A stretch of DNA of 64,000 nt. Source: Cherax quadricarinatus. Its lineage: Eukaryota; Arthropoda; Malacostraca; Decapoda; Parastacidae. Below the pieces are notes generated by a model. The model worked only from the letters and a program-made list of their open reading frames with translations, ran no database searches and was not told where the DNA came from. A program made the position numbers and the translations under genes. Shown here one piece after another: positions 30,725 through 41,654 of this stretch (its first letter is position 1; each line of letters opens with the position of its first letter). Location of the stretch: positions 18,330,385 to 18,394,384 of the forward strand of contig NC_091369.1 in NCBI RefSeq assembly GCF_038502225.1, given 5' to 3'.

Positions 30725-33687
30725 CCCCTTCAGGGTCCAAGGCCAAAATCTGAAGTGGTGCTCCAGTGTCCAAGAAATTTTGAAAAAAAAAAAAAAAAAA
30801 AAAAAATTCTTACAGAATTAAAGAGCATATTTTTGTGAAGGTAATAAGACAAAAAAAATTCTGGTCAGTACTTACCGAGATACAGTGCCAAGAAGTTTGT
30901 CAAAAATGATGTGGTAGCGGCAACATCGACGAATTCCACATTCGCGCATTACATTATTTTGCGGTTTTTACATTTTTTTCTTTTCCAATTTTTTTCTATT
31001 CCTACTAACATTTGGGGCCTGAGAGACCAATACTGTATATAATGTATATATATAAACTCACTGTATTGAACACAATAACTGCACTAAAGTTATTATCATA
31101 TTATTGTTTACCACTGTTGTTTATTACAATAAACATGCACAAATCTTGTATAATACTAATGTTCTATCATATATTTACATATTTACAATCACTGGACATG
31201 GTTTTAGAACTGCTGGAGCTTGTGGAACTCCTTGAAACAAGGCACCATGCACAGAGGCGCCTTACATTCCTCACACATAAACCGAGTGTCTTTGCGTCTT
31301 TGTTGCCGTCGTTTTGTTTGTGCACAGATGATGCATCTCTTCTGAGCAAATTTCTTCTGAGTTGAAGGAAGTTGTATTATGAAATGATCACCTTCCCTCC
31401 TCAAACGCTTGGGTATATCCTGAGTAATTCAAGGACCTTGTTGTATAGCAGGTGTTCTTACCTGGTACTTCATTATGAGTTGTCTGACAACAGACAAACA
31501 AAATTCACCATATAGTGGTCTGTTGCCAGTCTTTATTTGGTACATATTATATGCATTGAGCATTGAAATGTCCATGAGATGGAAGAAAAGTTTTATGTAC
31601 CACTTGTAACTCTTACGAACACAGTCAACAAAACCAATCTGCATGTCACATTTGTCAACCAAGTGCATGTTTTGTGTATAATCAATCACTGTCACTGGTT
31701 TTCGAATACGTTCATTAGTCACTCGATCAACTTTGCCACTGTCTTGCATTTCATTGCGGTGAATGGTTGTCAACAATGTGACATCTCGTTTGTCATGCCA
31801 CCGTAATGCCATGATGTCATTGGCAGTAAACACCTGCACGTCATCACCACGAGTACCTGCGTTGAGCCTGGGCATATGTTTACGATTAGAACGCACTGTG
31901 CCACACACATCTGTCTTGTTCACTCACATGAAATCACTGAGTAAAGGGCTTGTGTACCAGTTATCGGTATATAATGTATGCCCCTTACCAAGATAAGGTG
32001 CCATCATGTTTCTCACTACATCACCTGAGATACCCAATAACATCTTGGTATCTTTCAATGTTTTACTACCCATGTATACAACACTATCCAACACCAGGCC
32101 ACTGTCACAATCACAGAGTACAAACAGTTTTATACCAAAGCGTTTCCTCTTGCTCAGTATATACTGCTTGAATGACAGTCTACCTTTGAACAAAATCAAA
32201 GACTCGTCAATTACAAGATTCTTGAATGGATAAAAGTATATGCTGAACTTTTGTTTGAGATACATGAAAACATTTCTAATCTTGTATAACCTGTCACTTC
32301 TGTCAGGCCTGGTTTTGTCAGAGAAGTGCAACATACGTAAGAGTAAGATAAACCTGTTCACTGGTATGATTTCACTGAAGACCGGGGTAGAAATTAGCCG
32401 ATCTGTGGACCAGTATGCTTTTATATTATGCTTATACACATGAGGCATAAGCATTATTGTTGCAAAAAGCAAATACATTTCTGCAACAGTCGTCTCTTTC
32501 CACCTGTGTAGTCTTGACTGTGGTGATAAGATCGTATTTGCCATGGTGTACTCAAAATACTTATTACCTTCCCTGACAATAGTTTCCATCATTGGCTGGT
32601 CAAAGAATAATTCAAAGAATTCCAGTTCATTGGCCGTGGTTCCAAGGGGACAAGTAGGTAGAATTCCACTTTGAGAGTCATCAAAGTGGTGAGGCTTGGG
32701 AACAAAATTGGAATTTTGCTGCCAATCCCACATACGGTTTGCTGGTGGATACTGGACATCATAGGCTGGTTGTGCGGGTGGTTGTGGTTGGCTGGTGGCT
32801 GACGCTCCGCTTTGTCCTTGAACTGACGAGTCAGCAGCATGGGTCCCACCCTGGGCTGGTGAGTTACGCATGGCGGTGCCACTACCATCACCACTAACAC
32901 CATCCACTGATGCATGTGGTCTATCCATGCCAAGTGTAGCCACATCATCCTCACTATCACTACCTAAAACTGGTGTAGGGCCACGGGATGTACTGCGGGA
33001 TGTACTCCGAGATGTACTCCGGGATGCACTCCAGGATGTACTCCGTCCCCTGGGCACAGCATAGGGTACACTACCCGAGCGCATGCGGCGGCGAACATAC
33101 CGACGCTTCACTGGTGAATATGATTCCTCACTATCACTACTCGAATGATCGTCGAGCGCAATAAAATCACAATCCACGTCACTATCATCATTACTGAAGT
33201 CAGAGGCCTGGCCACGCGAAAATATTAGTTTTCTCTTGCGTTGAGGAACAACCGACCGTGAGTCATGAGAGCCCACACCAGAGGTAGAAGGCTGAGGATC
33301 GTCAGGGTTTTCTGCACTATTATCGATATCCTGGTCATTCTATTCGGTCACTAACTGATCAAAGCCGTAGAATTCGTCTTCATTTCCACTTCCATCAGTA
33401 TCAGAACTATCAGATAGGAAGTGGAGAGTCCCAATTTTCCGGGGAGTGAGAGCTGACTTGCGACGAGGCATGGTGAACAAGGGTAACTGAGCCGGCGTTC
33501 CCACAATGCTATGCGGGCGCCTAGATTTTTTGTTTATGGCGCACACCCACCACGCAGACCCGTTCTCTCACATGTAGGCCTATGAGCATTTTCGCGCTAA
33601 ATTTGACGGCGCTAGAATTTTGGCGTAGATCTACGGTTTGGACACTCAACGTGAAGCTGTAGATCTACGGGACGGACCCTGAAAGGG
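30725..33687 (-). mobile_element. piggyBac DNA transposon, family 1, full length (2963 bp)
   Basis: TTAA at 30721-30724 and 33688-33691. Ends: CCCCTTCAGGGTCC on the left and GGACCCTGAAAGGG on the right. Subterminal GTAGATCTAC palindromes occur at about 33627-33660. Transposase on the minus strand. It inserted at the junction of a MITE fragment and an inverted RTE segment. Confidence 0.93.
31204..33471 (-). pseudogene. piggyBac transposase, one frame with three stop codons
   Basis: The start is at 33471 (MPRRKSALTPRKIG), chosen because the copy at 55027 starts alike. All segments lie in the same frame, about 756 codons to 31204, interrupted only by in-frame stops near 33340, 31924 and 31426. 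N-terminus: acidic, then a Ser-Arg repeat (SRSTSRSTSRSTSRG). The DDE domain (DDE_Tnp_1_7 type) shows LVIDESLILFKGRLSFKQYI (first Asp), FVLCDCDSGLVLD and LYTDNWYTSPLLSDF (second Asp). The C-terminal Cys-rich finger reads CIICAQ, FMCEECKAPLC and CFKEFHKL. Frame integrity with only substitutions suggests a fairly young death. Confidence 0.92.
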
Positions 33688-33691
33688 TTAA

Positions 33692-34362
33692 ACAGGACAT
33701 CTCCACTGCCTCCAACCGTCTCCTCGCTGCTGCATTTACCACCCAATATTTACCACCCATTATTTACCACCCATATAATAGTGTTGGTACTACTATACTT
33801 TCATAGATAACATTTTTTGACTCCACATATACCTCAACGCACCACTCACCTTTTTTCCCTCATCAATTCTATGATTAACCTCATCCTTCATAAATCCATC
33901 CGCCGACACGTCAACTCCCAAGTATCTGAAAACATTCAGTTCTTCCATACTCCTCCTCCCCAATTTGATATCCAATTTTTCTTTATCTAAATCATTTGAT
34001 ACCCTCATCACCTAACTCTTTTCTATGTTCACTTTCAGTTTTCTACCTTTACACACATTCCCAAACTCATCCACTAACCTTTGCAATTTTTCTTTAGAAT
34101 CTCCCGTAAGCACAGTATCATCAGCAAAAAGTAACTGTCAATTCCCATTTTGAATTTAATTCCCCAAAATTTAATCCCACCCCTCTCCCGAACACCCTAG
34201 CATTTACTTCCTTTACAACCCCATCTATAAATATATTAAACAACCATGGTGACATTACACATCCCTGTCTAAGACCTACTTTTACCGGGAAGTAGTCTCC
34301 CTCTCTTCTACACACCCTAACCTGAGCCTCACTATCCTCATAAAAACTCTTTACAGCATTTA
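33692..34362 (-). pseudogene. Inverted 5' segment of a twin-primed RTE copy
   Basis: Minus-strand reading runs from LNAVKSFYEDSEAQVRVC (34362) through GLRQGCVMSPWLFNIFIDG and YLGVDVSADGFMKDEVNHRI to the LEAVEMSCL codons at 33692. It meets the plus-strand remainder of the same element head to head at about 34362. The start of the next segment (LRAMCG) is the sequence that should directly follow its end. Confidence 0.85.
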
Positions 34363-35031
34363 AGGGCAATGTGTGGTGTAAATATTATGCAGGAAATTCA
34401 GAGTGTGGAAATTAGGAAAAGGTGTGGAGTTAATAAAAGCATTAGTCAGAGGGCAGAAGAGGGGTTGTTGAGGTGGTTTGGCCATTTAGAGAGAATGGAT
34501 CAAAGTAGAATGACATGGAAAGCATATAAATCTATAGGGGAAGGAAGGCGGGGTAGGGGTCGTCCTCGAAAGGGTTGGTGAGAGGGGGTAAAGGAGGTTT
34601 TGTGGGCGAGGGGCTTGGACTTCCAGCAAGCGTGCATGAGCATGTTAGATAGGAGTGAATGGAGACGAATGGTACTTGGGACCTGACGATCTGTTGGAGT
34701 GGGAGCAGGGTAATATTTAGTGAAGGGATTCAGGGAAACCGGTTATTTTCATATAGTCGGACTTGAGTCCTGGAAATGGGAAGTACAATGCCTGCACTTT
34801 AAAGGAGGGGTTTGGGATATTGGCAGTTTGGAGGGATATGTTGTGTATCTTTATATGTGTATGCTTCTAAACTGTTGTATTCTGAGCACCTCTGCAAAAA
34901 CAGTGATAATGTGTGAGTGTGGTGAAAGTGTTGAATGATGATGAAAGTATTTTCTTTCTGGGGATTTTCTTTCTTTTTTGGGTCACCCTGCCTCGGTGGG
35001 AAACGGCCGACTTGTTGAAAAAAAAAAAAAA
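34363..35031 (+). mobile_element. 3' segment of the same RTE copy with poly-A tail
   Basis: Plus-strand reading continues RAMCGVNIMQEIQSVEI, LLRWFGHLERMDQSRMTW, GRGRPRKGW to the 3' tail (GGGTCACCCTGCCTCGG) and the poly-A at 35018-35031. With 33692-34362 it forms a 5'-inverted LINE insertion. Confidence 0.88.
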
Positions 35032-35149
35032 GAGATATGGTACCCTGGTGACTTGTAGGACTTGCGGTAGCCAGGCGATTTGTAGTCCAACATCAGAGAA
35101 AATGTGTACACTATAATATTACTGGGGGAAACTAGAAAAATTCCTTCTG
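35032..35149. other. Short unassigned spacer
   Basis: It lies between the RTE poly-A and a LINE-tail repeat; nothing recognisable seen. Confidence 0.3.
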
Positions 35150-35265
35150 TATGTAAGTTTATTCAGGTATACACAAATACAGTTACATAGATTATCATAC
35201 ATAGCATCATATGTGTAGAGAACATAGGATAACCCAAAAAAGTCGAAGTGACTTACTTTCATGTG
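35150..35265 (-). repeat. LINE-tail repeat (GGATAACCC family), fuller copy
   Basis: GTAAGTTTATTCAGGTATAC, ACAAATACAGTTACATAGAT, ATCATATGTGTAGAGAAC, AGGATAACCCAAAAAAGTCG. On the opposite strand this is a LINE-like 3' end finishing AATAAACTTAC. The GACTTTTTTGGGTTATCC part is also in the SINE tails at 22447 and 58846. Confidence 0.65.
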
Positions 35266-35429
35266 CCTTCACTCAGAGCATAATTTCTTCTAAAAATGGT
35301 GTTACATAAGAATGGGAGTGTTTCTCTTTATTTATTCTACTGTATCAACATGGAGACAACTTTAATGTAAAGTGTTTGTATTATGGTATAATACAAAAAG
35401 TGTATGAACGAAAACCAGACGCATTCGCC

Positions 35430-35551
35430 TGGTTTGTATACATTATGTGTGTGTGGGTGGGGTGGGGCAGGGAGGGCTGCCAATGGCTGGCTAGCATACT
35501 TCACAAACTCGCCTCTCACCCTACATTAAGACTACAAATATTTTAAGGTAA
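35430..35551 (+). mobile_element. TIR element (GGGGCCC family), first part
   Basis: GTGTGTGGGTGGGGTGGGGC followed by ACCCTACATTAAGACTAC and ATATTTTAAGGTAA. The same order occurs at 57020-57075 and 37750-37870. It is split by two MITEs and continues at 36630-36678 and 37738-38255. Confidence 0.6.
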
Positions 35552-35555
35552 TTAA

Positions 35556-36625
35556 CACTTTCAGGGTCCCCAGGTCCTCTCAGAGACTTGTTCTCAGGGT
35601 CCCCCAAATTTCAAAAAAAAAAAAAAAAAAATTTTTTCTTACGAAAAGATAGAGAATCTTTTCCCGATCATAATGACACCAAAAGTATGAAATTTGATGG
35701 AAAACTTATGGAATTATGCTCTCACAAAGTTAGCGGTCTTGATGATGTTTATGCATCGGCGATTTTGCCCGCTTTGAGCCCTATTTTCAGCCAATTCCAG
35801 TGTACTTATCGACAAAAATCATAATTATTTCTCTAGAACTCTATTATTTCTATCGAATGAGTACAAGAAACCACCCATTTACTGATTTCAACTACCCAAT
35901 ACAGTGGTCAGAATTTAGCAATTTTGCCAATTTCACACAAATTTCAAAAGATGCCAATTTCCGAATAGGGTCCAGAATAAACAAGAAAGACATTCCTGGC
36001 ACTAAAATAACATTTCCTCTATTCATTAGTCACGTCCCCACGCCCCTCTTACATTCTTTTGCTTTCCACTTTGAATTTTTATTCTCACAAAAAAATAGAA
36101 GATTTACTGTTATGCAGACTACTGCATTGGTGTAGAAATGGTATAAATATTATCAGCACACTTGTGAAAGAATATTAGACTCACCAGTTGATGTGCATTG
36201 GACGCATAGCATGATTTGTTTACTTTTGAACTTCGGTAAAAATCAAACATTTCTGCTTTGAGTGCAATTTCAAGGTAGTTTTCTTTGTAAAACCAGTCAA
36301 AATCATCTCAATTTCTGTAATATGTCTTCCATTCTATAAAATGAGACCAAGAAAACTAGAATACAACAATAAATACAATACGAAAATACAGTGCAAAGTC
36401 GCTGTTTTAATCCAAAAACACGGTCAGTTTTTTTTTTCTCATTACGCACTGTGTGCTGCAGGATTTTTTTTATACCATGCACACTGACCACATAGACCCA
36501 TTCTTTCATATGTATGCCTACCAGCTTTCTCTCACTAGATTTGAGGGCACTAAAATTTAGGCATACTAGTACGTCAAAAACCCTGGTGCGTAAGCCGTAC
36601 TAGTACGGCCGAAACCCTGAAAGGG
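35556..36625 (+). mobile_element. piggyBac-type MITE copy 3 (1070 bp)
   Basis: TTAA at 35552-35555 and 36626-36629. Ends CACTTTCAGGGTCC and ACCCTGAAAGGG; paired GTACTAGTAC motifs lie near the right end (about 36565 and 36598). It is more diverged from copies 1 and 2 than they are from each other. Confidence 0.9.
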
Positions 36626-36682
36626 TTAATGAATGTACTGTACAGTATATGTATGTTTATTGCTCTGGGGCACTTTAATTAA

Positions 36683-37733
36683 CCCTTTCAGGGTTGAGAG
36701 GCCCTCTCCTAAACTTTTTCTCAGGGTCAAAAATTTTCCCCCAAAATATAAAATTTTTTTTTTCTTATGAAATGATAGAGAATCTTTTTCCAATCATAAT
36801 GACACCATAAGTATGAAATTTGATGGAAAACTTACGAAATTATGCTCTCGTGAAGTTACCAGTCTCGACGATGTTTATGCATCAGCGATTTCACTCACTT
36901 TGAGCCCTATTTTCGGCCAATTCCAATGTACCAGTTGACAAAAATCATAGCTATTTCGTTAGAACTCCATTTGTTCTATCGAATGAGTAGAAGAAACTAG
37001 CCAATTACTGATTTCAACTATCCAAAAAAGTGGTCAGAAGTTGCCAATTTCACCAATTTCACACAAATTTCAAAAGATGCCAATTTCAAAATAGGGTCCA
37101 GAATAAACAAGACAGACATTCCTGGCACTAAAATAACATTTTCTCTGTTCACTAGTCACGTGTCCAGACCCATCTTACATTTCTTTTGCTTTCCACTTTG
37201 AACTTTTATTCTCACAAAAATAGAAGATTTACTGTTAAGTAGACTACTGCATTAGTGTAAAAATGGTATAAATAATATCAATGCACTTTTGAAAGAATAC
37301 TAGACTCACCAGTTGACATGTATTGGACATGTGGAATTATTTCTTTACTTTTGAACATTGGCAAAAATCGAACATTTCAAGGTACTTTTCATTGTGAAAC
37401 CAATCAAAATCATTTCAATTTCTGTAATATGTCTTCCATTCTATAAAATGAGACCAAGAAAACGAGAATATAACCATAAATACCATACGAAAATACACTG
37501 CAAAGTCGCTGTTTTAAGCCAAAAACACAGTTGGAGTTTTTTTTCTCATTATGCACTGTGTGCAGCAGGATTTTTTTTTATACTGTGCACGCTGACCCCA
37601 CACACCCATTCTTTCTTATGCAGGCCTACCAGCTTTCTCTCGCTAGATTTGAAGGCGCTAGAATTTACATGTACTAGTACAGAACCAACCCTGGCGTGCA
37701 AGCCATACTAGTATGACACCGACCCTGAAAGGA
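36683..37733 (+). mobile_element. piggyBac-type MITE copy 4 (1051 bp)
   Basis: TTAA at 36679-36682 and 37734-37737. Ends CCCTTTCAGGGTTG and GACCCTGAAAGGA. It lies 57 bp from copy 3 in the same host repeat and same orientation, and has lost part of the interior near 37370. Confidence 0.9.
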
Positions 37734-37737
37734 TTAA

Positions 37738-38255
37738 ATGTCGTAGTATATTACGTGTGGGTGGGGTGGGGTGGGCTGACTTGGATGGCTGCCATAATTC
37801 ACAAACCTGACTTCCTACAAATAAAACTCAACTCTCACCCTACATTAACACTACAAATATTTTAAGTAATGGATGTACTGTTTGTGTATTTTACTTTTTA
37901 TTGTTTTAATGCTTAGTTCTACTGCTAATTTAGTATAAGTTAGTGTAAACTTGTTATCTGGCATTTATATGAATTTATAAGTGGAAAAAAAAAATGGCGT
38001 TCTGCTTTCTGGCAGTAGCCTGGAACCTAACCTGCTGTATAAGTGGGGCCCTACTGTACTGTGCATGTATTTGGCATTTTATTGTTTTTCAATGCCTAGT
38101 TCTACTCTTAGCTTGATATATGTTAGTGTAAACTTGTTGTCTGGCATTTATATGAATTTATAAGTGTAAAAAATAGCATTCTGCTTTCCAGAGATGTCCA
38201 CTTTCTGGCGGTAGCCTGGAACCTAACCTGACATATAAGTGGGGCCTTACTATAC
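37738..38255 (+). mobile_element. TIR element (GGGGCCC family), right end, duplicated
   Basis: TTTATATGAATTTATAAGTG, GTAGCCTGGAACCTAACCTG and TATAAGTGGGGCCCTACTG occur at 37960-38058 and again, slightly changed, at 38140-38250. The terminal segment is therefore tandemly duplicated. Confidence 0.65.
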
Positions 38256-38663
38256 AGGGGATGAATTTGGGAAGGAAGGCCCTATCAAGTATGGGCCAGT
38301 AGACCTGCTGCAGTTGTCCTCCATTCTTAGGAGTAAGAAGGGCTGGATTTAAGAGGGACCTATAAAGCATTAGTTGCACTTGTGTCCTTTAACATAACAA
38401 GTACGGGTTAGTAGTTGCATTGAAGCTTAATTAAACTATGGGCAACTTGGACAAATACAAATGAGATGGGTTGGATTTCAGGACCTGACATATATGGGCT
38501 GCTGGAGGACCTGCTGTAGTGATTCCCTGTACTTTCAGTTCTGATATTTTTTCATATAATTTTGGATAGCTTACGCTCTTAGGAGGAGGAGTTGGACAGG
38601 GGGTAAAATTCAGTGGTTTGTATTTAGTAAAAACCTTGACTTATAACTTTACAATAAACTTAC
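38256..38663. other. Intron stretch upstream of the splice donor; SINE-tail-like remnants
   Basis: ATGGGCCAGTAGACCTGCTGC (38296) and GGGCTGCTGGAGGACCTGC (38500) resemble the GGCCAGTAGGCCTGCTGC repeat at 59124. The rest is unassigned. The donor GTAAG lies at 38663-38659. Confidence 0.4.
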
Positions 38664-38774
38664 CTAAAATTCCAATCTCCTTTCCTTCAAGATGTTTGCT
38701 AATATCATCATAAATGGTTCGTCCTACAGAAAAATCTGCTCGAACGATCTCGGTTTCAACTGCATACCGGCCAC
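38664..38774 (-). CDS. SDR-family dehydrogenase, internal exon preceding the VNNVG motif
   Basis: This is a 111-bp exon: acceptor TTTGTTACAG at 38784-38775, donor GTAAG at 38663-38659. It codes two bases (GT), 36 codons, then G. Translation: GRYAVETEIVRADFSVGRTI then YDDISKHLEGKEIGIL. This is the ADF-x-x-G-x-x-IY...L-x-x-x-x-IGIL segment just before NNVG in HSD17B12/HSDL1-type SDRs; the conserved Asp of ADF normally contacts the adenine of the cofactor. The final G plus TG from 13474 makes Val. The exon carrying the TGxxxGIG cofactor loop should lie upstream (higher coordinates) but is not found up to 64000. Confidence 0.85.
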
Positions 38775-38875
38775 CTGTAACAAAGCATTACAAATATTTA
38801 ACATGGAGTCTTAACAATAAACAAACAAAAATATATTTTATTTCTTTGTGTAGTATACAAAATGTAATTTACATT

Positions 38876-40580
38876 TTTTTTTTTTCCAACAAGTCGGCCA
38901 TCTCCCACCGAGGCAGGGTGACCCAAAAAAGAAAGAAAATCCCCAAAAAGAAAATACTTTCATCATCATTCAACACTTTCACCACACTCACACATTATCA
39001 CTGTTTTTGCAGAGGTGCTCAGAGTACAACAGTTTAGAAGCATATACGTATAAAGATACACAACATATCCCTCCAAACTGCCAATATCCCAAACCCCTCC
39101 TTTAAAGTGCAGGCATTGTACTTCCCATTTCCAGGACTCAAGTCCAACTATATGAAAATAACCGGTTTCCCTGAATCCCTTCACTAAATATTACCCTGCT
39201 CTCACTCCAACAGATCGTCAGGTCCCAAGTATCATTCGTCTCCATTCACTCCTATCTAACATGCTCACGCACGCTTGCTGGAAGTCCAAGCCCCTCGCCC
39301 ACAAAACCTCCTTTACCCCCTCTCTCCAACCCTTTCGAGGACGACCCCTACCCCTCCTTCCTTCCCCTATAGATTTATATGCTTTCCATGTCATTCTACT
39401 TTGATCCATTCTCTCTAAATGACCAAACCACCTCAACAATCCCTCTTCTGCCCTCTGACTAATGCTTTTATTAACTCCACACCTTCTAATTTCCACACTC
39501 CGAATTTTCTGCATAATATTTACACCACACATTGCCCTTAGACAGGACATCTCCACTGCCTCCAACCGTCTCCTCACTGCTGCATTTACCACCCAAGCTT
39601 CACATCCATATAAGAGTGTTGGTACCACTATACTTTCATACATTCCCTTCTTTGCCTCCATAGATAACGTTTTTTGACTCCACATATACCTCAACGCACC
39701 ACTCACCTTTTTTCCCTCATCAATTCTATGATTAACCTCATCCTTCATAAATCCATCCGCCGACACGTCAACTCCCAAGTATCTGAAAACATTCAGTTCT
39801 TCCATACTCCTCCTCCCCAATTTGATATCCAATTTTTCTTTACCTAAATCATTTGATACCCTCATCACCTTACTCTTTTCTATGTTCACTTTCAACTTTC
39901 TACCTTTACACACATTCCCAAACTCATCCACTAACCTTTGCAATTTTTCTTTAGAATCTCCCATAAGCACAGTATCATCAGCAAAAAGTAACTGTGTCAA
40001 TTCCCATTTTGAATTTGATTCCCCATAATTTAATCCCACCCCTCTCCCGAACAACCCCATCTATAAATATATTAAACAACCATGGTGACATTACACATCC
40101 CTGTCTAAGACCTACTTTTACCGGGACGTATTCTCCCTCTCTTCTACACACCCTAACCTGAGCCTCATTATCCTCATAAAAACTCTTAACAGCATTTAGT
40201 AACTTACCACCTATTCCATATACTTGCAACATCTGCCACATTGCTCCTCAATCCACTCTATCATATGCCTTTTCTAAATCCATAAATGTAATAAAAACTT
40301 CCCTACCTTTATCTAAATACTGTTCACATATATGCTTCAATGTAAACACTTGATCTACACATCCCCTACCCACTCTGAAGCCTCCCTGCTCATCCGCAAT
40401 TCTACATTCTGTCTTACCTCTAATTCTTTCAATTATAACCCTACCGTATACTTTTCCTGGTATACTCGGTAAACTTATTCCTCTATAATTTTTACAATCT
40501 CTTTTGTCCCCTTTCCCTTTATATAAAGGGACTATACGTGCTCTCCGCCAATCCCTAGGTACCTTCCCCTCTTTTCATAC
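38876..40580 (-). mobile_element. 5'-truncated RTE-like LINE, longest open C-terminus
   Basis: T run at 38877-38885 (poly-A of a minus-strand element), tail motif GGCAGGGTGACCC, then the polyprotein back to the start of RT. It ends near 40580 with the sequence encoding KGKVP/DW-like RT start. It inserted about 100 bp upstream, in gene sense, of the SDR exon acceptor. Confidence 0.88.
39218..40555 (-). pseudogene. RTE-like reverse transcriptase, C-terminal ~420 codons
   Basis: The 280-codon frame 39218-40060 holds QLLFADDTVLMGDSKEKL, YLGVDVSADGFMKDEVNHRI, LYGCEAWVVNAAVRRRLE, LLRWFGHLERMDQSRMTW and GRGRPRKGW through to the natural end (RMILGT). Upstream lies GLRQGCVMSPWLFNIFIDG; a deletion at about 40050 removes part of the linker (KEVNARVF) present in other copies. 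The FADD box is intact. Confidence 0.88.
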
Positions 40581-40815
40581 ATGTAATTAAATATTGTTAA
40601 GTACAAAAAAAGCCATTAAGACTAGACATAGATTACAGTCATAAATTTTAATTATACATTACAAAAAAGAGAGGTATTAAAAACACTACAATTAGTAAAA
40701 TTTACAATAGAGAGGCAGCACAAATATTACAATTAGAACAATTTAAAATATTACAATTTTAAATGAGTATTAACACTTCAAACTGATTTAGTAATCATAA
40801 GTTAATTGGGATTTC
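40581..40815. other. AT-rich stretch, unassigned
   Basis: Very AT-rich with repeated ATTACAATT-like words. No frame or termini; possibly an old LINE 3' UTR. Confidence 0.3.
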
Positions 40816-41541
40816 TTAATCCTTTGAGGGTCCAAGAATTTAAAAAAAACATATTTTTTCTTCTGAAATGGCAGAGAATCTTTTTCTTAAGGTAATAACA
40901 CAAAAAGTATGAAATTTTATTAAAACTGACAAAATTACACTATCACAAATTTTACTGCACCAGCAATATTGCTCACTTTGATTCTGATTTCAGGCCAATT
41001 ACATTATTCCAGTCAACCAAATTCTTATCTATTTCACTACCATTACTTCTGTTTTATCGATTGAGCAAAAGAAACTGCCCAATCAACTATTTCAACTACC
41101 CAATAAAGTGATCAGAAACTGGTAATTTGGCCAATTTCACAATCTGAAATATTTCAGTTTCAAAATGAGAGTCCAGAATAAAGAATCCAGGCATTCCTGG
41201 CACTAAAATAACATTTCCTCTGTTTATCAGTTACATTTCCAGGCTTTACAGATGAATTCCAATTTGATTTTTTTTTATTCACAAAGAATTTTTATTCACA
41301 CCAAAAAATACAAGATTTTTCTGTCATGCAATATTGCAATAATTGTACGTATAAATAATATCAGCGCATTCGTGAATGTATATTAGAACCACCAGTTGAC
41401 ATGTACTGGATGCATAACATTTGTTTATTCTTGAACATCGGCAAAAATCGAACATTTCTAATCAAAATCAAATCTATTTCTGTAATATATCTTCCACTCT
41501 ATCAAATGAGACCAGGAAACTGCAAATACAACCATAAAAAC
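40816..41541 (+). mobile_element. Diverged piggyBac-type MITE, left part
   Basis: AATCCTTTGAGGGTCC terminus, poly-A/T tract, GCAGAGAATCTTTTTC, GGAATTCATC-like tracts and CATTCCTGGCACTAAAATAACA follow the order in MITE copies 1-4. It is the most degraded copy and is interrupted by the Penelope-like element at 41556. The right part, to 43139, is cut again at a TTAA. Confidence 0.75.
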
Positions 41542-41654
41542 CATAAGAAAATACACAGATAACCCGCACATAAAAGAGATGCTTACGACGACGTTTCGGT
41601 CCGACCTGGACCATTTACAAACCAGAAGTGGAGCAGGACGGCTATATATAGGCA

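Larger units (their letters stand above)
13475..38663 (-). other. Single ~25-kb intron of the SDR gene, filled with transposons
   Basis: The donor is GTAAG at 38663-38659 and the acceptor is AG at 13476-13475. The upstream exon ends with one base of a codon (G) and the downstream exon begins with two (TG). Joined, they give Val in GILVNNVG, the expected uninterrupted SDR motif, so no exon is missing between them. The intron holds piggyBac, Tigger, RTE, CR1 and Penelope-type relics described separately. Confidence 0.82.
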
